Shown: one piece after another, positions 1-5,509 of the stretch | Layout of the letters: each line of letters starts with the position of its first letter | Numbering within the stretch: position 1 is the stretch's first letter | Source of the DNA: SLFT01 sp964493075 | Lineage (GTDB): Bacteria; Hydrogenedentota; Hydrogenedentia; Hydrogenedentales; CAITNO01 | Assembly: GCA_964493075.1 (NCBI GenBank) | Contig: CAZBNU010000146.1 | Coordinates: 1 to 10,318, forward strand | Reading direction: 5' to 3' | Length of the DNA stretch: 10,318 nt | Notes under the pieces: model-generated | What the model saw: the letters and a program-made list of their open reading frames with translations, nothing else | Database searches by the model: none | Told to the model about the DNA's origin: nothing | Made by a program: the position numbers and the translations under genes

Positions 1-26
1 TTTTTTCTGGTGTGTGCGTAAAGGCC

Positions 27-116
27 GCAAAAAAAACGGGGACAGCCCTGGCGCATCAGGTCTAACAGGTGATTGGCAGCCGTTATATGCGCCAAGGGCA
101 GTCCCCCATTTTTTGC
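27..116. repeat. 90-bp imperfect palindromic element, possibly a MITE/REP-like repeat or bidirectional terminator
   Basis: Two arms of 30 bases (27-56 and 87-116) are imperfect reverse complements, separated by a 30-base loop. Each arm starts from the outside with GC, a run of six to eight A/T, then a GGGGAC core, GCCC, and GGCGCAT next to the loop. The arms differ by one bulge near the GGCGCAT block, one mismatch in the ACAG/ACTG segment, and small changes at the A-run/G-run junction. The loop holds a direct repeat CAGGT at 57-61 and 66-70. Read on the minus strand, the stem ends in CCCC-G-T8, as an intrinsic terminator would, and it lies downstream of the anti-sigma gene. Read on the plus strand, it ends in a run of six T. 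The size and symmetry also suit a non-autonomous palindromic repeat present in many genome copies. One window cannot separate these options. Confidence 0.7.
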
Positions 117-158
117 TTAGCGTTCGTAGTTGATCCAGGTTGTGGAGATAAAATGGGT

Positions 159-175
159 TGCGGGCAACGCCCGCA
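159..175 (-). terminator. Short GC-rich hairpin just after the anti-sigma gene
   Basis: A perfect 7-bp stem, TGCGGGC paired with GCCCGCA, encloses a 3-base loop. It begins 12 bases after the TAA of the anti-sigma gene on the minus strand. The tract after the stem (ACCCATTTTATC on the minus strand) has only four consecutive T, so this is a weak intrinsic terminator at best. It could act together with the larger palindrome further downstream, or simply stabilise the 3' end of the mRNA. Confidence 0.45.
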
Positions 176-186
176 TTTGGGGCACA

Positions 187-678
187 TTACATGGAATCAT
201 GCTTGTGGTGTGGGGTATTGTGAAAAGCCACCATTTGCCGACGGTACTCATCGTCCAGCTCCTGCTGGTATTCCGGTTCCCACTTGGCGCGTCCTTCAAC
301 AAAAGGCCGCCGCACTTGGGCACAGGTCTCGCGAGATGTCCGCACGGTGGAAGGCAGCAATGCCACAAAAACCAGTAGCAACAGCGCGGTGGCGAGACGT
401 CCGGCTAGTCCGTGGGCGCGCATTTTTGGCAGGTACGCCACCACTTCGTCGAGGGGGCGGATGGTTGCCATGCGTGCCTGCAGTGCTTTGAAGGAATAGG
501 GTTTATCAGGGTACACGACAAATTCAGCGCAGGTATCTGAAAAGGTTTTAATCTCAAGATACGTATTGCGGCAGGTTTCGCAAGCGCACAGGTGTATCTC
601 AGCATCGCTCCGATCATTCGGATAGAGCGCATCATCGATATAATCCATCATTTTACTTCTGAATTGTTTACAGTTCAT
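187..678 (-). CDS. Zinc-finger (zf-HC2) membrane anti-sigma factor, 163 aa
   Basis: Predicted inner-membrane anti-sigma factor that holds the sigma factor encoded just upstream in an inactive complex. The N-terminal cytoplasmic part has the ZAS/zf-HC2 pattern: Cys3, then His29-x3-Cys33-x2-Cys36, with an extra Cys31 inside the motif. One hydrophobic segment at about residues 91-109 (rich in Leu, Ala and Val) is a probable transmembrane helix. The remaining roughly 53 residues, charged and ending in a His-rich tail, should be periplasmic and could be the sensory part; I recognise no domain there. The ATG at 678 was chosen because it has a strong ribosome site (GAGGAGGA at 688-695, spacing 9), because it overlaps the sigma stop codon as ATGA, and because the zinc-binding Cys comes right after it. 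The open frame continues to 918 only as a shadow inside the sigma gene. What is seen: motif, helix, overlap. What is known: ZAS proteins bind ECF sigmas. What is inferred: this specific pairing. Confidence 0.85.
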   Translation of the reverse strand: MNCKQFRSKMMDYIDDALYPNDRSDAEIHLCACETCRNTYLEIKTFSDTCAEFVVYPDKPYSFKALQARMATIRPLDEVVAYLPKMRAHGLAGRLATALLLLVFVALLPSTVRTSRETCAQVRRPFVEGRAKWEPEYQQELDDEYRRQMVAFHNTPHHKHDSM

Positions 679-1280
679 CGTTGCCGATCCTCCTCGAGAA
701 TACGGTCCTCTTGCTTGTGGAAAAAGGCGGTCAACAAGTGGCGCAGCCGCTTGATGCCCAGGAGTTTGCGTGAGCGCACCGTGTTGAGGGGACAATCCAT
801 TGCGGTGGCAATATCCTCCAAGGAAAGTCCGCGGATGGTGCGCATGACAAAGACCATGCGTTGTTCTTCCGGAAGTTCCTGCAGCGCCTCCAGAATGTAG
901 TGCTGCATTTCCCTGCATGATGCCTGATAATCCGGTGCCTGGTGGGCATCTACCGCGGCTTCATAACACTGATCGGAATCACATCTGAACTGCCAGTCCC
1001 TGTATTGTTTGCGGCGATGCTCACGCCATACCATACGGGCAATGCCAAACAGATATGCGGGGAAGGTGCCGGAAGCCTGGTAACGCTTTCGCACCTGCCA
1101 CACCCGCAGGAAAGTTTCCTGACACAGGTCGCTGGCAGTGGGGGCGTGACGGCTCATTCCAAAAAAGAAATTGAGCAGACACCGCTGATAACGCTCGTGC
1201 AGGGTTTCAAACGCTGCAGCGTCACCTGCGCGCACCCGCATCATCAGCACTATGTCTGGCGTATCCAGTTCCGGAATCAT
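675..1280 (-). CDS. ECF-type RNA polymerase sigma-70 family factor, 201 aa
   Basis: Alternative sigma factor expected to direct RNA polymerase to a small promoter set once released from its anti-sigma factor. It has only the two domains of the ECF class. Region sigma-2 covers about residues 20-90 and includes the characteristic DLCQETFLRVW block at 51-61. Region sigma-4 covers about residues 135-185, beginning with LPEEQRMVF and holding a helix-turn-helix (GLSLEDIATAMDCPLNTVRSR, about 151-171) that would read the -35 element. Length is normal for the class. The ATG at 1280 is preceded by an AAGGAAA-type ribosome site with about 7 bases of spacing. The stop overlaps the next gene's ATG, so the two are one transcriptional unit. 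The hydrolase gene ends 75 bases upstream on the same strand, so it could be co-transcribed with sigma. A few extra basic residues and a charged tail follow sigma-4. The ECF subgroup cannot be assigned by eye. Confidence 0.93.
   Translation of the reverse strand: MIPELDTPDIVLMMRVRAGDAAAFETLHERYQRCLLNFFFGMSRHAPTASDLCQETFLRVWQVRKRYQASGTFPAYLFGIARMVWREHRRKQYRDWQFRCDSDQCYEAAVDAHQAPDYQASCREMQHYILEALQELPEEQRMVFVMRTIRGLSLEDIATAMDCPLNTVRSRKLLGIKRLRHLLTAFFHKQEDRILEEDRQR
688..695 (-). promoter_or_regulatory. Ribosome binding site for the anti-sigma gene, inside the sigma coding region
   Basis: GAGGAGGA on the minus strand lies nine bases before the ATG at 678, within the last codons of the sigma gene. 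With the ATGA stop/start overlap it suggests translational coupling, which would keep sigma and anti-sigma levels matched. It also settles the anti-sigma start codon. Confidence 0.75.
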
Positions 1281-1336
1281 GGGGCAGTTTCCTTTTGTGT
1301 CGAAATCGAAATCAACACGTACTACCTATACTATGA

Positions 1337-1354
1337 CGCTTTTGAGCAAAAGCG
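1337..1354. other. Small hairpin in the hydrolase-sigma spacer
   Basis: CGCTTTT and AAAAGCG form a perfect 7-bp stem around the loop GAGC, immediately after the hydrolase stop codon. On the minus strand it is not followed by a T-run (TCATAGTATAGG follows), so it is not a normal intrinsic terminator and need not block read-through from the hydrolase gene into sigma. It may act as an mRNA-stabilising or attenuating structure. The 75-base spacer holds no gene and no convincing sigma-70 promoter; an ECF-like arrangement is discussed under findings. Confidence 0.3.
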
Positions 1355-1355
1355 A

Positions 1356-4300
1356 TCAACTTTCGTCAAAAATAATTTTCAGGGCGGTATCTGGCTTCAG
1401 ATCAAGGGTGTTTTCGAACGTAATCGTGCATTGGTTTTCATCCATACTTATCTGGTGCTGCCGCGCCGGATTCAGGGTAACTTCCGGGGTTTTGCTGTCG
1501 GCCAGTTCGATGCACAGCGTTTTTAGTTCCAAACTGCCCCGTTTTATTTCGATGGAGTTGGTCTGGGTCTGGCCCTGCCGCTGCTGGGTCAACAGACCAT
1601 AGCCATCTCTAGTGGTGAAGAAAGCCGTAAACGCTTCCGGCTGGAATCTGGGTGCAAAAGCAACGCTTTGCTTGCCAGCGTGGTATTGGAATCCCGCGGC
1701 GGCGGGCAACAACGACCACGAGGACATGGCACGGGCATAATGGGCGCCGCATTCAATTTCGGAATAGGGGTTGCGCTGGTTGCCGGTGTAGCGGTCGCGG
1801 GCCGCCTTCACCACTTGCAGCGCCTCCACCACCATGCCTTCGTGCATGAACAAGGCCGCCACCTCGTATTCAATACCGGTCCATACCTCGTCACAATAGA
1901 ACACGGGGTGGTCCGGACGGCCGCCCTCCGGCCATGCGCAGTTGAGCAGCCCCCGTTCCCAGGGGTCGGCAAAAATACGCTGCTTGTGTTCCGGCAAATC
2001 GAGTCTGCCCCGCCAACAGTAGCGATAAATGGATTCCAGTGCGCTGCGTACCCGCTCTTTTGGCAACAGGTAGCCAAGGTCCAGCAGGTTAGCCCACCAT
2101 TGCCCCAGCAGCTGGTCCGAATGACAGCCCGCGCCCCAGCAGTTCCCCTTGTTATAGGTTTCTGGCGTTGCGTCCGGCGCATCGTACACGTTGTAGTAAA
2201 AAGCGCCATTCCAGCAGGTCTCGTCGTATCCCGCCATGCCCTTTTCAAGACGCTCGCGACATTGCCGCGCCAGGGCGTCCTCTTTCATAGCAAGGGCCAT
2301 TTCCTCCACCGCACGCAACGCGCCCAGGTACAGGGTGCCGATAAAGGTGTTGCTGCCGTAGGTGTGGATGTCGTAGGTGTTTGGCTGTTCGCCCTTGATC
2401 ACGCCGCTGCCGTCCGAATCATGGGTTTTCATGAGGTACAGGATGTGCTGCTTCACCTGCGGCCATACCTGTTGCAGCCAGGCGTCATCGCCGCACTGGC
2501 GATATTCGCGCAGGGCCTTCAGCAGCGTGCCAAACTCCCCGTCCAGCGCGGGGTGGTGCGGCCCGCCGATTTCAAAACCGAGCCGCGGCTGGGACAGGGG
2601 CAGTACGGTGCGGTGCGGGATGTAGTATTCCGTGGGATGCATCTGCACGAGCAGGTCGGTTTCGCGCACATTGCGTTCCATGGCGGGGAACAGGTAGGCC
2701 GGGGTCATGGCGTAGTTGTATACATGGGTGCAGTTCATGGGACAACAGGAATCGGTGCCTTCAAATCCAGCAACGGTGCCGTCCTCGAGCCACATATACA
2801 AGGGCGACCGGATAGTGGCAAGATTCGCCGTGATGGTGTCCAGCAAATAGCGGGGCAGCGTGGTGCTGTAAAAAGCGCTGTGGAAGGCGTGGGTTTCCTC
2901 CTGCAGCCGGTCGAAATTCCCGCAGACATAATCCGCCACCTCTTCGGCATTCTTAAACCAGTTGTTATACATGTTACCCAGACGATGATCATACTGGGGA
3001 TAGGCAGGCCCCCCAATGTAGCGGTGATTGCGCATGCGATTCGGGAAATGCCACGTCAGCACAAAGCTAATCTGCTTTTCCGAACCAGGGGGCAACGTCA
3101 CAGTTGAAGCGAGTGCGCCGTTCCAGGTGCGGCCCGCCCCCGCTGGCCCCTCAGGTGCATCCGCTGCATTCGGGAGACCATTTTGCTGGAAAGCACTCCA
3201 GAGTGCGTCAAAATTATCCCATTGCGGCATGGCGCTGATTGCTGCCGCGTCTTCCGCAAGAACACACAGGGACATGGTGCCGGAATGAATACCTTCCTCC
3301 GGCCAACCCGTCTGGGGCGTATAAGCGGCATCACGGGCAAGGGCAATCAAGCCGCCATACACATTCTTGCGTACCGGCCCCGGCATTGCATCCAGAGCCA
3401 GCCCATTACAGACAACAATGCGACCCTTGCCATAGGGGCCGGATAGGATGACGGGCGTGCCGTCCGCAGTTTTCGCCAGCACGACAGCGGCTTCACCAAG
3501 TTCAAAAGTTTCAAAGAAGCAACGCCGACCTACTTTTCGGTATGCCTCAGGAAGGTCTTGCAGCAACTGCACCGGCGCATCAGTGTGAATGTCAGCGGGA
3601 GCATCCTGCGGTTTAATTGAAGAAAAGCGGAAAGGCAGCGCTTCCCTGATCCTGCCCGTAATCTTTGGATCAGCAAGGGGCGATGCCAGGGAATCGCTGA
3701 AGACAATATGGTCCACATTGATGTGTCCCCAACCGCCCTTGCGGTTGTCCATAATTTCGATAACCGCTTCCTTGCCCAGATGGTCGGCAACATTCCATAC
3801 CACCGGTTTCAGCCGTTCTTCATTGCGACCAGTGGCCGTGTGAATTACCGTATCGCCAATCTTGAAGGTGACACAGGTCTCCCCTGGAAAATCACCGCCG
3901 CCGACCAGCAGATGAACGTAACGATACTTAATGGTGAAAGGTTTTGATACGGCCCGTCCCGTGGTGTCGTCCCCATGTAGAAAGGTGTTCACCAGATGCT
4001 CACCCTTATAACCGGTCACAGGCTGCTGACCGGGCAACGTGCCTTTGGCAGGCGCCTCCCCGAAGCAAGTGCCTTCAAGAGTCCAGTTGGCGTAGTTGCC
4101 CGACTCAAAATCCTCGAAAACCTCGTGATTTGGCGCAGATTCATCGGTGTTGTCTAAAACACTCAACAAGCCATCGCCATTCTCAACAATGACCAGGCCC
4201 GCACCGGCTTCCACCGCATCCAGCGCACGCGCCCACGAGTCGTCCGGTGGTAGTGCGCCGCCTGTGCCGAACCAATACACTGTCTCCTGTGGCACATCCG

Positions 4301-5213
4301 CTTTGTGACTCAAATCGAGACCCATGGAAAGGTTCTTGCACAGCCGCGACAGGTAGGACACATCACCGTCCTGGGTTTTCAGCCTTGTTGCCTTGTCCAG
4401 TGCGGGCAGACTTCCGGACTGGGAGAGGAAGGAAAGACGCCCATTTTCAACCCGGTTTTCATTGCCCATAAACTCCGGGCCGGAAAGTCCGCCGTCCTTC
4501 AGTGCGGCGTAGCCGTCCCAGCCGATGAGGTTCGGCATGGACGACAGCAGGGATGCCTCCACCGTTTCCTTGGTCTTATTGTTGAGCGTAAAGGTAAATA
4601 CTGCCGCAGGCAGCCCGGAATCTTTCATATCCAAAGGCACAAAGGGGGAATACGCCTTGAGCCGTACGGCAACGGGAAGGGCATCATCCGCATAATCAAT
4701 CCAGGCCAACGGGTATTCGCCCGACCACACGGCATCAGCAATACAGTCCGGGTTATCCGGATCACGACGCAGCAACCGGCTTACGGGCGCGCCAGCGGCA
4801 GTCTTTGCGCTCACCGCGAAAAACGCGCCTTCCACTTCGTGTCCACTCTGGAAGTTGTTACAGATTTGCCACGACCATAGTCGGCCATCCCCGCACAAAT
4901 AGACCTGTCCTGCGCCAATACCACCCAGCGGAAATGCGATGTGCTCCAATTCCTCCTTGTAGTAAAACCGGCGTGACCCCAATTTGTGGAGGTCCCGGGT
5001 CCATGCTGCCAACGCCTCCTCCACGGCTTTTGCGTCACCGGCGCGTCCTGCTTCGTATAAGGCTTCAATATTCGCTTGTGCCCACGGTTCCAACAGCAAA
5101 CCGCTTGCCATGCCCGCCGCAAATGTGCGTTTCAGAAAAGAACGCCGGTTCATGGCGCTGCAAACGCCCGTGTTGGTTTTACATTCGCAAGGCTCATAAT
5201 GATACGCAGTCAT
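1356..5213 (-). CDS. Tat-exported GH116 (DUF608/GBA2-like) glycoside hydrolase with a large inserted module, 1285 aa
   Basis: Probable exported beta-glycosidase related to the bile-acid beta-glucosidase/GH116 family. Family members cleave beta-glucosides, beta-xylosides, N-acetylglucosaminides or glucosylceramide; the substrate here is unknown. Domains in this numbering: Tat signal with N22-R-R-S-F-L-K28, hydrophobic stretch, and likely cleavage after AQA near 47; GH116 N-terminal beta domain from about 83 to 313 with FPLGGIGAG near 95-102; an insertion at about 314-633; return to the N-terminal domain to about 728; alpha-toroid catalytic domain about 753-1170; C-terminal beta region to 1285. 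Asp948 in NTYD matches by hand alignment the TYD acid/base Asp of human GBA2, and Glu818 in FEG falls in the nucleophile segment. DQLLGQWWA and GIEYEVA are further family blocks. The insertion contains a beta-sandwich (about 364-508), as in some GH32 and planctomycete proteins, set within what looks like a glutamine-amidotransferase-like fold. The ATG at 5213 has the ribosome site AAAGGAG at spacing 7. An ATG at 5153 would trim the leader to the Tat motif but lacks such a site, and 5279 is unsupported. Confidence 0.87.
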   Translation of the reverse strand: MTAYHYEPCECKTNTGVCSAMNRRSFLKRTFAAGMASGLLLEPWAQANIEALYEAGRAGDAKAVEEALAAWTRDLHKLGSRRFYYKEELEHIAFPLGGIGAGQVYLCGDGRLWSWQICNNFQSGHEVEGAFFAVSAKTAAGAPVSRLLRRDPDNPDCIADAVWSGEYPLAWIDYADDALPVAVRLKAYSPFVPLDMKDSGLPAAVFTFTLNNKTKETVEASLLSSMPNLIGWDGYAALKDGGLSGPEFMGNENRVENGRLSFLSQSGSLPALDKATRLKTQDGDVSYLSRLCKNLSMGLDLSHKADVPQETVYWFGTGGALPPDDSWARALDAVEAGAGLVIVENGDGLLSVLDNTDESAPNHEVFEDFESGNYANWTLEGTCFGEAPAKGTLPGQQPVTGYKGEHLVNTFLHGDDTTGRAVSKPFTIKYRYVHLLVGGGDFPGETCVTFKIGDTVIHTATGRNEERLKPVVWNVADHLGKEAVIEIMDNRKGGWGHINVDHIVFSDSLASPLADPKITGRIREALPFRFSSIKPQDAPADIHTDAPVQLLQDLPEAYRKVGRRCFFETFELGEAAVVLAKTADGTPVILSGPYGKGRIVVCNGLALDAMPGPVRKNVYGGLIALARDAAYTPQTGWPEEGIHSGTMSLCVLAEDAAAISAMPQWDNFDALWSAFQQNGLPNAADAPEGPAGAGRTWNGALASTVTLPPGSEKQISFVLTWHFPNRMRNHRYIGGPAYPQYDHRLGNMYNNWFKNAEEVADYVCGNFDRLQEETHAFHSAFYSTTLPRYLLDTITANLATIRSPLYMWLEDGTVAGFEGTDSCCPMNCTHVYNYAMTPAYLFPAMERNVRETDLLVQMHPTEYYIPHRTVLPLSQPRLGFEIGGPHHPALDGEFGTLLKALREYRQCGDDAWLQQVWPQVKQHILYLMKTHDSDGSGVIKGEQPNTYDIHTYGSNTFIGTLYLGALRAVEEMALAMKEDALARQCRERLEKGMAGYDETCWNGAFYYNVYDAPDATPETYNKGNCWGAGCHSDQLLGQWWANLLDLGYLLPKERVRSALESIYRYCWRGRLDLPEHKQRIFADPWERGLLNCAWPEGGRPDHPVFYCDEVWTGIEYEVAALFMHEGMVVEALQVVKAARDRYTGNQRNPYSEIECGAHYARAMSSWSLLPAAAGFQYHAGKQSVAFAPRFQPEAFTAFFTTRDGYGLLTQQRQGQTQTNSIEIKRGSLELKTLCIELADSKTPEVTLNPARQHQISMDENQCTITFENTLDLKPDTALKIIFDES

Positions 5214-5220
5214 GGGCAGG

Positions 5221-5227
5221 CTCCTTT
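5221..5227 (-). promoter_or_regulatory. Ribosome binding site that fixes the hydrolase start
   Basis: AAAGGAG on the minus strand sits seven bases before the ATG at 5213. Neither the longer in-frame start at 5279 nor the shorter one at 5153 has a comparable site. This puts 20 residues, including three Cys, in front of the Met-Asn-Arg-Arg of the Tat signal. I could not pick a convincing sigma-70 promoter for the hydrolase on the minus strand between 5228 and 5440. Confidence 0.7.
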
Positions 5228-5300
5228 TACGCTTTTCACATACCTGATGAAACGGAAAACAACCACCACTATCCAGCACTTTTTACATAAGAACAGTCTA

Positions 5301-5332
5301 CCCCACTACCCCCTGAAAATAAAAATGTGGGG
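5301..5332. repeat. CCCCAC/GTGGGG inverted repeat in the divergent control region
   Basis: CCCCAC (5301-5306) and GTGGGG (5327-5332) are perfect 6-bp reverse complements separated by 20 bases. The pair lies upstream of both divergent genes and could be a regulator site or a weak hairpin in the hydrolase leader. Short arms and a long spacer make chance occurrence possible. Confidence 0.25.
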
Positions 5333-5338
5333 TTATCC

Positions 5339-5366
5339 GTTGGCTCAAGTACACACTATAGCCAAC
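5339..5366. promoter_or_regulatory. Operator-like inverted repeat GTTGGCT-N14-AGCCAAC
   Basis: Two perfect 7-bp half sites, GTTGGCT (5339-5345) and AGCCAAC (5360-5366), are separated by 14 bases. Their centres are 21 bp apart, two helical turns, as expected for a dimeric DNA-binding protein touching one face of the helix. The site is about 68 bp upstream of the kinase -10 box and about 126 bp upstream of the hydrolase ATG, so it could control either or both. No cognate regulator is encoded in the window apart from the sigma factor. Confidence 0.35.
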
Positions 5367-5430
5367 TTATCCATAGACTGTAAGTGGAAGCACTACACAT
5401 ACTCAGTAATCCCCTTTCTTTCAAAAAATC

Positions 5431-5439
5431 TGGTATAAT
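5431..5439 (+). promoter_or_regulatory. Extended -10 promoter for the hybrid kinase
   Basis: TGGTATAAT combines a TGn extension with a perfect TATAAT hexamer (5434-5439). The -35 window (about 5410-5417) is C-rich and does not resemble TTGACA, which fits extended -10 promoters that depend little on a -35. Transcription would begin near 5446, giving a leader of about 64 bases to the preferred kinase start. The pattern points to the housekeeping sigma rather than the ECF factor encoded nearby. Confidence 0.65.
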
Positions 5440-5469
5440 GTAGCAGCGTTGATCAGGAAATAGAGTATC

Positions 5470-5499
5470 ATGTACATTTTTGATAGTAATTCTCGTTAA
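5470..5499 (+). CDS. Possible 9-codon leader ORF (MYIFDSNSR)
   Basis: ATG at 5470 follows an AGGAAA ribosome-site-like stretch (5455-5460, spacing 9) and runs to TAA at 5497-5499. That stop overlaps the AAGGA that would serve the kinase start at 5510, an arrangement seen in translationally coupled leader peptides. The codons show no amino-acid bias that would suggest classical attenuation. Alternatively this is the true kinase start, cut off by one extra T in the T5 run at 5477-5481: removing one T joins the ATG in frame to the kinase. Confidence 0.35.
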   Translation: MYIFDSNSR

Positions 5500-5509
5500 G
5501 GAAGATTTG

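Noticed and set aside
69..491. Plus-strand open frame across the left-edge palindrome and the anti-sigma gene
   Set aside because: It runs through the palindrome arm and antisense to the anti-sigma gene, with no ribosome site or domain.
679..918. N-terminal extension of the anti-sigma reading frame
   Set aside because: It overlaps the conserved sigma-4 coding region in another frame, has no known domain, and the ATG at 678 has a strong ribosome site right before the zinc-binding motif.
1668..3107. Long plus-strand open frame of 479 codons opposite the hydrolase gene
   Set aside because: It lies wholly antisense to a clear GH116 coding region, has no recognisable domain, and its composition follows from the codon bias of the opposite strand.
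5214..5279. Upstream Met at 5279 for the hydrolase
   Set aside because: It would move the Tat motif more than 40 residues in. The start at 5213 has AAAGGAG at ideal spacing, while I see no ribosome site before 5279.
5367..5375. TTATCCATA, one base off the DnaA box consensus TTATCCACA
   Set aside because: A single isolated box without a cluster, AT-rich unwinding region or dnaA/dnaN neighbours does not support an origin.
5481..5509. TTG at 5480 as kinase start
   Set aside because: The nearest AGGA is over 20 bases upstream and serves the ATG at 5470 better; the TTG at 5510 has AAGGA at spacing 7.
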